A stretch of DNA of 8,131 bases from an uncultured Lachnospiraceae bacterium (GTDB taxonomy: Bacteria > Bacillota > Clostridia > Lachnospirales > Lachnospiraceae), in contig CALYVE010000066.1 in assembly GCA_945492935.1 (NCBI GenBank), positions 1 to 8,131 of the forward strand, written 5' to 3'. The stretch's first letter is position 1; every line of letters starts with the position of its first letter. Shown here one piece after another: positions 1 through 6,566 of the stretch. The translations under genes and the position numbers were made by a program. The notes under the pieces were generated by a model. That model saw nothing but the letters and a program-made list of their open reading frames with translations. It was not told the DNA's origin and made no database searches.

Positions 1-353
1 GGATGTGCGGAGATCGAAATCAGCAGTACTTCGCACTAAATGATTTGATTTTTCTGACCTTTGACTATCGTGGTTCGCACTTTGAACGCGATATGGAGAT
101 AATGGCTGAATTTTTGGATAAAAAGGGAAACTTAGTGAAAAAACGTCGTAAGGATGTTCCGATAGCGGAGCGTGCTACAACGAACTGGTGGGCACCGGTG
201 AAAAAGCTTGGAGATGTGCTTACGAGCAAGCCGTTTGATGCGGAAGAGGAACAGGATTATCTTACATATTTTGATGGAGATATGGCATTAAAATCAGAAT
301 ATAATGATATCGCCTTCGATGAGGACGACTGGACAGAGAGCATTCATATTTAA
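1..353 (+). CDS. C-terminal part of an unidentified protein (5' end outside window)
   Basis: An open frame runs from the left edge to a TAA at 351-353 and leaves about 116 residues. The first in-frame ATG lies at base 3, so no upstream ribosome binding site can be judged, and I treat the gene as truncated by the window. The visible part is soluble, with no membrane segment. It contains a charged Lys/Arg patch (residues about 42-50), a Trp-Trp pair near residue 62 and a strongly acidic end rich in Asp and Glu. I do not recognise the family. The next gene, a family-1 glycoside hydrolase, starts only 22 bases downstream with its own strong ribosome binding site, so the two are probably co-transcribed and this protein may also serve carbohydrate use. 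That functional link is inference from position only. Confidence 0.6.
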   Translation, partial: MCGDRNQQYFALNDLIFLTFDYRGSHFERDMEIMAEFLDKKGNLVKKRRKDVPIAERATTNWWAPVKKLGDVLTSKPFDAEEEQDYLTYFDGDMALKSEYNDIAFDEDDWTESIHI

Positions 354-375
354 ATGATATTAGGAGGTTGACAGG

Positions 376-1803
376 ATGAAAAAGATGCCGGATGGTTTTT
401 TATGGGGAGGTGCAACGGCCGCTAATCAGTGTGAAGGCGGTTATCTGGAAGGTGGACGCGGACTTGCGAATGTTGATGTAATTCCGGCTGGTCCGGACCG
501 TTTTGCAGTTGCAACAGGTAAGCTTAAAATGTTTACTTGTGATGATGAGCATTATTACCCAAGCCATGAAGCCATTGATATGTATCATACATACAAGGAG
601 GACATTAAGCTGCTTGCCGATATGGGATTTAAGTGCTACAGATTTTCGGTGGCCTGGTCTCGTATTTTCCCTAAAGGGGATGAGACAGAACCGAACGAGG
701 AAGGCCTTAAGTTCTATGATTGTTTGATTGATGAATGCTTGAAGTATGGTATTGAGCCGCTTGTTACGATTGTTCACTTTGATTGTCCGATGCATTTAAT
801 TGAGCATTATGGTTCATGGCGCAACCGTAAGATGATTGACTTTTACCTGAACTATTGTAAGGCGATTTTTAACCGCTATAAAGGAAAGGTCAAATATTGG
901 CTTACTTTTAATGAAATTAATATTTTGATGCATATGCCATTTATGGGTGCAGGAATTTGTTTCGAGGAAGGGGAAAACGAAATTCAGGTGAAGTATCAGG
1001 CAGCACACCATGAGCTTGTTGCAAGTGCACTTGCAACAAAGCTTGCACATGAGATTGATCCGAATATGATGATAGGCTGTATGCTTGCCGCAGGAAATAC
1101 CTATGCGAATACATGTGCACCTGCGGATGTCTGGAAGTCAATCGAGAAGGATCGCGAAAATTATTTCTTTATTGATGTTCAGTCTCGCGGAGAATACCCG
1201 AATTATGCAAAGAAATTTTTTGAGCGTGAGGGAATCTCGTTGGAGATTGCTCCGGAGGATGAAACGATTTTAAAGGAAAATACAGTTGATTTTATATCAT
1301 TTTCATATTATGCGTCACGTCTTACAAGTGCGGATCCGAATGTTACTGCGGCAGCAGATGGCAATATGATAGGTTCGATTCGAAATCCTTACCTGAAGGC
1401 AAGTGAGTGGGGATGGCAGATTGATCCGCTTGGACTTCGCATTACGCTTAATTCTATGTACGATCGCTATCAGAAACCGCTTTTCGTAGTGGAAAATGGT
1501 CTTGGAGCTGTTGATGTTCCGGATGAAAATGGTTATGTCGAGGATGATTATCGTATTGAGTATATGCGTGATCATATAGCAGCTATGATTGATGCTGTCG
1601 TTTTAGATGGTGTGGAACTCCTCGGATATACAATGTGGGGTTGTATTGATCTTGTGTCTGCTTCGACCGGTGAGATGAAGAAACGATACGGCTTTGTATA
1701 TGTCGATAAGGATAATGACGGTAATGGTACGCTGAAGCGTACAAAGAAGAAATCGTTTGACTGGTACAAGAAGGTTATCGAGTCGAACGGAGCATGTCTA
1801 TAA
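376..1803 (+). CDS. 6-phospho-beta-glucosidase, glycoside hydrolase family 1 (BglA/BglH/AscB type)
   Basis: A 475-residue, full-length family-1 TIM-barrel hydrolase that would cleave phosphorylated beta-glucosides in the cytoplasm to glucose 6-phosphate and an aglycone or sugar. The N-terminus has the FLWGGATAANQ glycone-binding motif. The acid/base glutamate is E180 in TFNEIN, and the nucleophile is E373 in VVENG. Plain beta-glucosidases have a NFEW-type motif near the C-terminus. Here that region reads IDLVSAS followed by MKKRYGFVYVD (residues 424-444), the Ser/Lys/Tyr arrangement that binds the sugar 6-phosphate in phospho-glycosidases. AGGAGG at 362-367, eight bases before the ATG, fixes the start. 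It lies 22 bases after the truncated upstream gene. The nearest transporter is a sodium symporter, not a PTS permease, which is unexpected for a phospho-specific enzyme. The family is certain. Phospho-specificity is likely from the motif. Confidence 0.93.
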   Translation: MKKMPDGFLWGGATAANQCEGGYLEGGRGLANVDVIPAGPDRFAVATGKLKMFTCDDEHYYPSHEAIDMYHTYKEDIKLLADMGFKCYRFSVAWSRIFPKGDETEPNEEGLKFYDCLIDECLKYGIEPLVTIVHFDCPMHLIEHYGSWRNRKMIDFYLNYCKAIFNRYKGKVKYWLTFNEINILMHMPFMGAGICFEEGENEIQVKYQAAHHELVASALATKLAHEIDPNMMIGCMLAAGNTYANTCAPADVWKSIEKDRENYFFIDVQSRGEYPNYAKKFFEREGISLEIAPEDETILKENTVDFISFSYYASRLTSADPNVTAAADGNMIGSIRNPYLKASEWGWQIDPLGLRITLNSMYDRYQKPLFVVENGLGAVDVPDENGYVEDDYRIEYMRDHIAAMIDAVVLDGVELLGYTMWGCIDLVSASTGEMKKRYGFVYVDKDNDGNGTLKRTKKKSFDWYKKVIESNGACL

Positions 1804-1818
1804 ATGTAGTGCTATTTT

Positions 1819-1871
1819 AAAAAATAAGAATGTAAACCGAATTGAAATATTGGTTGACATTCTTATTTTTT
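1819..1871 (+). terminator. AT-rich hairpin after the glycosidase, candidate terminator or attenuator
   Basis: A perfect 15-base inverted repeat (1819-1833 with 1857-1871) is followed inward by a second AACC/GGTT pairing (1835-1838 with 1852-1855) across one A/G mismatch, leaving a 13-base loop. The downstream arm ends in a run of seven T (1866-1872), as in bidirectional intrinsic terminators whose A-tract pairs with the T-tract. The stem is poor in GC, so termination may be partial. The downstream arm also contains a TTGACA element, so the same bases may serve two roles. Confidence 0.55.
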
Positions 1872-1882
1872 TGTATTATCGT
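1854..1882 (+). promoter_or_regulatory. Candidate sigma-A promoter of the symporter gene
   Basis: An exact TTGACA at 1854-1859 is followed after 17 bases by TATCGT (1877-1882, four of six matches to the -10 consensus). A better -10-like TATTAT at 1874-1879 has a short 14-base spacer. Transcription would start about 30 bases before the symporter start codon. The -35 element lies inside the downstream arm of the hairpin. Confidence 0.4.
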
Positions 1883-1921
1883 AATATAGGACGTTCAAGT
1901 AAAAATAAAGAGGAAGAGGAT

Positions 1922-3268
1922 ATGTTAGCATTTGTAATTTTATATGTAATTTTATTGTTGGTGATTGGTATTGTCGACTGTTTTAAGGTGAAAAATTTTG
2001 AGGATTATGCTGTGGCAGGTAAAAAACAGTCCGGTGTGTTTGTTGTTCTGTCGCTAATGGCAACAATGATTGGTGCTTCTGCAACGATTGGAATAATGGG
2101 AAGAGTGACAAGCATTGGGTTCCCTGCTTTTTGGTGGCTTGCGGTAGGATCTATTGGATTGATTTTACAGTCTGTATTATTGTCTGAACGTGTGCGAGGC
2201 TTCAATGCAGACACTTTGCCGGATTTAGTTCAAAAGCTTGTTGGAAAAACAGGTTCATCAATCGTTGCTTTGATTATCATTATATCATGGCCCGGTATTG
2301 TTGCTTCTCAGATTCTTGCGATGTCATCAATTCTTGCCCTTGTAACGGGAAAAGAAAATAATAAGACGCTCATGTTAATCGTAGCCATCGCAGTTATTCT
2401 CTATACGATTATCGGTGGTCAGCTTTCCGTAATTAAGACGGATGCACTTCAATTCATTATTATTGCAAGTGCATTTCTTGCGACCTTTGTCTATCTGTTC
2501 TTTTTTGCAAAAGGTGATAACAGTGTTGTTACCGATAATATAGAACTCTTAAACAGCAGCTACAAGCTTAAGGATTTACTGATTCAGCTTTTTATTGTGG
2601 GCGGAACCTATTTGCTTGGTCCTGACGTTATTTCAAGAACACTTGTTGCAAAGGATGGGAAAACTGCAAAACGTTCTTCGAAAATTGCAGCCGTTTCCTT
2701 ATTTGTATTTAGCATTATGATTGTTATGATTGGCATGTGGATTGTTGGAAACGTGAAAGAACTTGACGGACAAAATCCGTTGCTTTATATTATTAATGAC
2801 GTGTTGCCGATGCCGATTGGTACTTTGCTTGCGGTAGGTTTGTTATCGACACTTCTTTCGTCAGCAGACACTTGTCTTGTCAATCTGGCATCAATATTGG
2901 AACATGATGTACTAAAACGTAACAAAGTATCCGAGCTTCGTATTTGGACCGGAATTATAGGTGCAATTGCAGTAGGAATCGCATTTTTTAAAGGCGATAT
3001 TATCGTTATGCTGACAGGTGCTTACTCTGTTTATGCTCCGGGTATTGTTTGCCCATTGTTTGTAGCACTTTTGACATGCAAGAAGAAAAAGCTTTGTGTA
3101 CCTGTTTGGATTGCTGCAGTTGTCTGTGGTGGCCTTTGCGGAGCACTGAATACATACATATGGAAGGAGCTTATATACCTTCCGATTACAGGTATGGGTA
3201 TTTCTCTTGTATTGTCACTTCTTGCTTACAAGCTTGGAACATCGGTTGACGAAGTGAAGGAAACATAG
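1922..3268 (+). CDS. Sodium:solute symporter (SSS family)
   Basis: An integral membrane transporter of 448 residues that would use the sodium gradient to import a small solute. I count about 13 hydrophobic segments, the usual SSS topology, starting with residues 1-18. The GGQLSVIKTDALQ stretch (residues 165-177) is the family hallmark before a membrane helix. The serine pair S313/S314 in LSSADT aligns by eye with the paired Ser of the second sodium site, and an acidic HD follows as in other members. The reading frame is open back to 1757, but AGAGGA at 1909-1914, seven bases before the ATG at 1922, and the hydrophobic start at this Met support this start. The upstream extension would be charged and would read through the hairpin. 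The substrate cannot be read from sequence. The adjacent glycosidase suggests a glycoside or sugar, but the family also carries amino acids and vitamins. Confidence 0.92.
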   Translation: MLAFVILYVILLLVIGIVDCFKVKNFEDYAVAGKKQSGVFVVLSLMATMIGASATIGIMGRVTSIGFPAFWWLAVGSIGLILQSVLLSERVRGFNADTLPDLVQKLVGKTGSSIVALIIIISWPGIVASQILAMSSILALVTGKENNKTLMLIVAIAVILYTIIGGQLSVIKTDALQFIIIASAFLATFVYLFFFAKGDNSVVTDNIELLNSSYKLKDLLIQLFIVGGTYLLGPDVISRTLVAKDGKTAKRSSKIAAVSLFVFSIMIVMIGMWIVGNVKELDGQNPLLYIINDVLPMPIGTLLAVGLLSTLLSSADTCLVNLASILEHDVLKRNKVSELRIWTGIIGAIAVGIAFFKGDIIVMLTGAYSVYAPGIVCPLFVALLTCKKKKLCVPVWIAAVVCGGLCGALNTYIWKELIYLPITGMGISLVLSLLAYKLGTSVDEVKET

Positions 3269-3273
3269 GATGA

Positions 3274-3302
3274 TTGGCTTATTGCTTATAGTGTGATATA
3301 AG
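3274..3302 (+). promoter_or_regulatory. Candidate extended -10 promoter of birA
   Basis: TTGGCT (3274-3279, four of six) is followed after 17 bases by TATAAG (3297-3302, five of six), preceded by TGA, which forms an extended -10. Transcription would begin near 3309. This argues against the GTG at 3307 as the birA start and in favour of the ATG at 3352. Confidence 0.5.
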
Positions 3303-3351
3303 GTATGTGGACTTTGAGGGATATTTGTTGCATGAGATTATGAGGTATGGA

Positions 3352-4320
3352 ATGGCAGTAAAAGATCGTGTACTTTCACTTCTTGAAGAAAACAGGGGAA
3401 CGTATATTTCCGGCGAACAGATTGCAAAACAAATTGATGTAAGTCGTGCAGCAGTCTGGAAGGCAATTAAACGCTTACAGGATGAGGGCTTTTCGATTGA
3501 AGGGATTAACAACAAAGGTTATCAGCTTTCGCAGGATACAGATATTCTTTCGAAACAAGGCATTGAACAATATATAATAAACAAAGATTTTTACAATCTT
3601 GAAGTGTACAAAACAGTTACTTCTACAAATTTGCTCCTGAAAGAACGTTCACATGAGGCGGAAGGGTTGGTGATTGCTGCTTCAGAACAGACAAACGGCA
3701 TGGGTCGTTTGGGCAGAACCTTTGTATCACCGAAGGACACAGGAATTTATTTCAGCATTTTGTTAAAGCCGAAATTCGATAATCGTGAGATAACACTTCT
3801 CACTGCAATTGCAGCGGTTGCTGTTTGCGAGGCAATCGAGAAATACTCGGATGACAAGCCGAAAATCAAGTGGGTGAATGATGTATTCATTGGGACGCGC
3901 AAGGTTTGCGGAATACTCACACAGGCTTCCTTTTCTGTCGAAAATCTGGAGCCCGAATATGTGATCGTCGGTATTGGTATTAATTTATATCAGCCGGGTG
4001 ACGGCTTTGGGAAGGACGTTGACAAGATTGCAGGAGCAGTATTTGACACGCAGGAAGGGAATATCAAGAATAAAATACTTGCAGAAGTATTAAACCGGTA
4101 TGCATATTATTATTTGAATTTTCGTGAGAAAAAATTCGTCGAAGAATATAGAAAGAGAAGTCTTGTTTTAGGCAAAAAAATATCTGTTATAAAAACAGAT
4201 AAAACAAGAGAAGCAATGGCAATTGACATAGATGATTTGTGTCATTTGCTTGTAGAATATGACGATCATTCGACAGAATGGCTTTCAACAGGTGAAATAA
4301 GCATTCGCTTGAAAGCGTAA
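3352..4320 (+). CDS. birA: Biotin--[acetyl-CoA-carboxylase] ligase with N-terminal HTH (BirA)
   Basis: A bifunctional protein of 322 residues, close to the usual 320-325. It makes biotinyl-AMP and transfers biotin to a lysine of biotin-dependent carboxylases, and its DNA-binding domain can repress biotin genes. An N-terminal winged helix-turn-helix (residues about 18-60, with SRAAVWKAI and NNKGYQL) precedes the catalytic domain. That domain has TSTN, SEQTNGMGRLGR (biotin and adenylate loop, GMGRLG at 116-121) and KWVND (173-177, carrying the catalytic-site lysine), followed by CGILTQ and IVGIGIN. A short C-terminal cap domain ends the protein. I prefer the ATG at 3352, with GAGG at 3342-3345 six bases ahead, because the domain begins here and the candidate promoter starts transcription near 3309. 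GTG 3307 and ATG 3340 are in-frame alternatives. The biotin loop has Met where GRGRxG usually has its first Arg. Confidence 0.92.
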   Translation: MAVKDRVLSLLEENRGTYISGEQIAKQIDVSRAAVWKAIKRLQDEGFSIEGINNKGYQLSQDTDILSKQGIEQYIINKDFYNLEVYKTVTSTNLLLKERSHEAEGLVIAASEQTNGMGRLGRTFVSPKDTGIYFSILLKPKFDNREITLLTAIAAVAVCEAIEKYSDDKPKIKWVNDVFIGTRKVCGILTQASFSVENLEPEYVIVGIGINLYQPGDGFGKDVDKIAGAVFDTQEGNIKNKILAEVLNRYAYYYLNFREKKFVEEYRKRSLVLGKKISVIKTDKTREAMAIDIDDLCHLLVEYDDHSTEWLSTGEISIRLKA

Positions 4321-4361
4321 AAACAATCATTTATTATTGTGCAATATGCATTAGTTTTTCC

Positions 4362-4404
4362 AAAATTGCTCATTTCCATTGTAAAAATAATAGAAAATTG
4401 CTCA
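4362..4404. repeat. 11-base direct repeat in the birA / DUF6465-like intergenic region
   Basis: AAAATTGCTCA occurs at 4362-4372 and again at 4394-4404, 32 bases apart or about three helical turns. The 183-base gap (4321-4503) otherwise holds AT-rich sequence, no open frame of note and no clear terminator for birA. The repeat could be paired binding sites for a regulator of the downstream gene, or chance in AT-rich DNA. Confidence 0.35.
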
Positions 4405-4457
4405 AAAACTTGCAAAACCAACGAAAAAAGGTTAATATCTGTTATGCAACGATGGAA

Positions 4458-4477
4458 TTGACATAATATAGTATAGA
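4458..4477 (+). promoter_or_regulatory. Promoter-like region upstream of the Lys/Ala-rich protein gene
   Basis: This stretch holds an exact TTGACA (4458-4463) and -10-like hexamers TATAGT (4467-4472) and TATAGA (4472-4477). They do not combine at a normal spacing. A -10 at the right distance from TTGACA (TATTTT, 4482-4487, 18 bases) would put the transcript start on the ribosome binding site. A promoter using TATAGT with a weak -35 near 4443 is possible. The exact elements are unresolved. Confidence 0.3.
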
Positions 4478-4503
4478 TTTCTATTTTACGGAGGAATGTT
4501 AAG

Positions 4504-4923
4504 ATGGCAGTAAAAAAGGCAACAGTAGATTCAGTTATGGCAAAAGTAGAAGCAGATAAGAAGGAAGCAGCACCAAAGGCAGCTCCTGCAAAGAAGGCAG
4601 AGGCACCAAAGGCTGAGGCAAAGAAAGAAACAGCTAAGAAGGCTCCTGCAAAGAAAGAAGCAGCTCCAAAGGCAGCTCCTGCAAAGAAAGAAGCAGCAAA
4701 GAAGGCTCCTGCTAAGAAGGCAGCTCCTGCAAAGAAGGCAACTTCTGCAACTAAGGTTGTTATCGAGTTTGCAGGTGGTCAGGTAGACACAGCTGATATC
4801 GTAGCAAAGGCAACAGAAGTAAGTGGTAAGAAGTCAATTAAGGAGCTTAACGTTTATTATCAGCCGGAGACAGGTATGGTATACTTCACAGCTGATGGCG
4901 AGGAAGGTTCATTTGCATTCTAA
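4504..4923 (+). CDS. Lys/Ala/Pro-rich small protein, DUF6465-like
   Basis: A 139-residue protein with three parts. There is a short N-terminal segment (1-18), a low-complexity basic stretch (about 19-84) made almost only of Lys, Ala, Pro and Glu with five APAKK copies, and a compact C-terminal domain (85-139) that starts KVVIEFAGGQVD and contains ELNVYYQPETGMVYF. This layout matches what I remember of DUF6465 proteins, common and apparently well expressed in Lachnospiraceae. Its function is not established. The basic tail resembles histone H1-like tails and could bind nucleic acid or polyphosphate, which is inference. GGAGG at 4490-4494, nine bases before the ATG, is a strong ribosome binding site, and the gene ends at a strong terminator, which suggests a monocistronic and possibly abundant product. 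No signal peptide or membrane segment is visible. Confidence 0.85.
   Translation: MAVKKATVDSVMAKVEADKKEAAPKAAPAKKAEAPKAEAKKETAKKAPAKKEAAPKAAPAKKEAAKKAPAKKAAPAKKATSATKVVIEFAGGQVDTADIVAKATEVSGKKSIKELNVYYQPETGMVYFTADGEEGSFAF
4564..4688 (+). repeat. Internal DNA repeat encoding the APAKK-rich linker
   Basis: A 32-base unit at 4564-4595 recurs at 4657-4688 with one mismatch (A4572 versus T4665), an offset of 93 bases or 31 codons. Shorter copies of GCTCCTGCAAAGAA-like sequence lie between and after them, up to about 4740. The repeat keeps the reading frame, so unequal recombination or slippage would change only the length of the basic linker. Confidence 0.7.
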
Positions 4924-4950
4924 TCTGACTTTATTTCTATCAGTACATAC

Positions 4951-4987
4951 AAAAAGAAGCTATCCCGATGGGAATAGCTTCTTTTTT
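4951..4987. terminator. Bidirectional intrinsic terminator shared by the DUF6465-like gene and proC
   Basis: The left arm 4951-4966 (five A, GAAGCTATCCC) pairs with the right arm 4970-4987 (GGG, then ATAGCTTC and a run of six T), with a three-base loop GAT and a single bulged A. A-rich sequence on one side and T-rich on the other make it work in both directions. It sits 27 bases after the stop of the DUF6465-like gene and 16 bases after the proC stop on the opposite strand. Confidence 0.88.
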
Positions 4988-5003
4988 GTATGATGAATCC
5001 GGT

Positions 5004-5804
5004 TTATAAGCCACGACACTTTGCTGTACAGGCAGCCATAGCTTCCATAACACTGCTGCGGAAGCCGGTTTGTTCGAGAACACGAACCGCTTCGATTGTT
5101 GTGCCGGCAGGAGAGCAGACCATGTCTTTAAGCTCACCGGGGTGCTTTCCGGTTTCCAGAACCATTTTTGCACTACCGAGAACTGCTTGGGCAGCAAAAC
5201 GATAGGCTTGCGCGCGAGGCATGCCGTCATGTACTGCAGCATCTGCCATTGCTTCGATGAACATGAATACATAAGCTGGAGAACTTCCGCTAACAGATAC
5301 GCAGACATCCATGAGCGATTCAGGGATTGCTTCCGCCAGACCGAAACCTGAGATAAGACTCATAACGTGCTCAAATTCGTCATCTGTAACGAGTTCGTTC
5401 TTGCATACGCCTGTAATACCTTCGCCGACGAGAGCCGGTGTGTTTGGCATCGTACGAACGATTTTGATGTTGGAACCAAGTCGCTCGGCAAGCCAGGAAA
5501 GTGTTTTGCCGGGAGCAATTGTAACGATTACCTGGTCCGGTGAAAGCACGTCTTTAATTTCTGAAATGACTGTCTCATAGTATTGAGGCTTTACGGAGAG
5601 AAATAGAATTTCACAGTTTGTAGCTACAGTCTTGTTGTCTGTCGTTACTGAAATACCGAAATTGTCTTTTGCTCTCGTAATGGCAGCTTCAAATGCGTCT
5701 GCTGCAATTATTTGATTGGGAGTCACAGGTGTGTTTTTGATTAATCCCCCGATGATAGCGGAAGCCATGTTGCCGCAACCAATAAAACCAACTTTGTAAT
5801 TCAT
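5004..5804 (-). CDS. proC: Pyrroline-5-carboxylate reductase
   Basis: A cytoplasmic enzyme that reduces 1-pyrroline-5-carboxylate with NAD(P)H to L-proline, the last step of proline synthesis. The 266 residues match the family length. The Rossmann dinucleotide motif GFIGCGNMA is at residues 6-14, followed by FLSVKP (68-73), MPNTP (119-123), SGSSPAY (172-178) and the signature PAGTTIEAVRVLE (232-244). I place the start at the ATG at 5804, because GAAGGA (5818-5813) lies eight bases upstream. An in-frame ATG six codons earlier (5822) would overlap that site. It is the last gene of the clpX-gdpD-proC run, 39 bases after the phosphodiesterase, and ends just before the bidirectional terminator. 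No other proline genes are in view. Confidence 0.95.
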   Translation of the reverse strand: MNYKVGFIGCGNMASAIIGGLIKNTPVTPNQIIAADAFEAAITRAKDNFGISVTTDNKTVATNCEILFLSVKPQYYETVISEIKDVLSPDQVIVTIAPGKTLSWLAERLGSNIKIVRTMPNTPALVGEGITGVCKNELVTDDEFEHVMSLISGFGLAEAIPESLMDVCVSVSGSSPAYVFMFIEAMADAAVHDGMPRAQAYRFAAQAVLGSAKMVLETGKHPGELKDMVCSPAGTTIEAVRVLEQTGFRSSVMEAMAACTAKCRGL

Positions 5805-5843
5805 TTTGTTTTTCCTTCGCATAGAGACTATGCGCCCTTTCTA

Positions 5844-6554
5844 TTATACTGAAAATCCTTTTCGGATAAAAATACCTGCATCCGGTTTATTCGTGATAAT
5901 GCCATCAACGCCACGTCTGATGAACTTACCCATAAGCGTAGCATCATCAACCGTCCAAATATAAACCTTGCGATGGCGTGCATGCATACGATGAATAAAT
6001 TCTCTTGTCGCAAGCTGATAGTGCGGTGATACGAAATCGGCACGACAAATCCGAATACGACGTTCAGGGAAGTATTCGTGTATGCGACGTTTGAGCGTTC
6101 CATTCGGATAACCAAGCAAAAGACCGGTTGTAATACGTGAGTCGATGGTCTTTACGCGCAAAACCGATGTGTCAAGGAAAGATTTGATAGAAAACATGTC
6201 GTAGTCGAAGAATTCTTTGACGATTTCAACAACAGTGCTTTCGTAGCCCGTTTCCTTTAGCTCAATATCAAGCTTGATTTTTCCTTGGCAAAGCTTAAGT
6301 ACGTCCACGAGAAGCGGAGGCTTGAAACCTCGTTTTTCGGTTTGGCGACAAAGCTCCTCGTAGGTCACAGACGCAATTTCTGTACCTTCAAAGCTTGAAT
6401 CGTGGAAAATAATAAGGCAGTGATCGATTGTCTGTCTAATATCAAATTCGACATAGTCGGCACCGATATCAATTGCAAGCTGGAACGATTCTAATGTGTT
6501 CTCATGCGTTGCAAGAAAGGAGGCACCGCGATGTGCAATGATTTCAGGTTTCAT
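5844..6554 (-). CDS. Glycerophosphodiester phosphodiesterase (GDPD family, cytoplasmic UgpQ-like)
   Basis: This would hydrolyse glycerophosphodiesters such as glycerophosphocholine to glycerol 3-phosphate and an alcohol. It has 236 residues, the size of small single-domain enzymes, and no signal peptide or membrane segment, so it is probably cytoplasmic. Core motifs are HRG (catalytic His at 8), ENT (18-20), the metal-binding pair E36/D38 in EFDIR, and HD with the second catalytic His at 51. They are followed by KLDIELKE and, near the end, WTVDD and GVDGIITNKPD (215-225). The segment after HD is short and lacks the usual RTTxGxGxV loop. The ribosome binding site TAGGAG (6566-6561), six bases before the ATG, overlaps the stop codon of the preceding clpX gene, so translation may be coupled. 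The substrate cannot be specified from sequence. Confidence 0.92.
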   Translation of the reverse strand: MKPEIIAHRGASFLATHENTLESFQLAIDIGADYVEFDIRQTIDHCLIIFHDSSFEGTEIASVTYEELCRQTEKRGFKPPLLVDVLKLCQGKIKLDIELKETGYESTVVEIVKEFFDYDMFSIKSFLDTSVLRVKTIDSRITTGLLLGYPNGTLKRRIHEYFPERRIRICRADFVSPHYQLATREFIHRMHARHRKVYIWTVDDATLMGKFIRRGVDGIITNKPDAGIFIRKGFSV

Positions 6555-6560
6555 AATTTA

Positions 6561-6566
6561 CTCCTA
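6561..6566 (-). promoter_or_regulatory. Ribosome binding site of the phosphodiesterase, overlapping the clpX stop codon
   Basis: On the minus strand TAGGAG contains the clpX TAG stop (6566-6564) and the Shine-Dalgarno core, six bases before the ATG at 6554. This arrangement usually allows terminating ribosomes to reinitiate on the next gene. Confidence 0.75.

Noticed and set aside
1757..1921. N-terminal extension of the symporter overlapping the glycosidase
   Set aside because: The extra 55 residues overlap the previous gene in another frame and read through the hairpin and promoter. They lack a ribosome binding site, whereas the ATG at 1922 has one.
3307..3351. Upstream GTG start (and ATG 3340) for birA
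   Set aside because: The candidate transcript start is near 3309, there is no ribosome binding site before 3307, and the winged-helix domain begins naturally at the ATG at 3352.
4321..4360. Possible birA terminator (ACAAT/ATTGT hairpin and a T-run at 4354-4359)
   Set aside because: The stem is only five AT-rich pairs and is separated from the T-run, too weak to call.
4458..4487. TTGACA with TATTTT as the promoter of the DUF6465-like gene
   Set aside because: The 18-base spacing is acceptable, but the transcript would start on the ribosome binding site at 4490-4494, leaving no leader.
4940..5308. A 122-codon minus-strand frame over the terminator and the 3' part of proC
   Set aside because: It is an alternative frame of proC. 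Its end would read through the terminator hairpin, and it has no family motifs.
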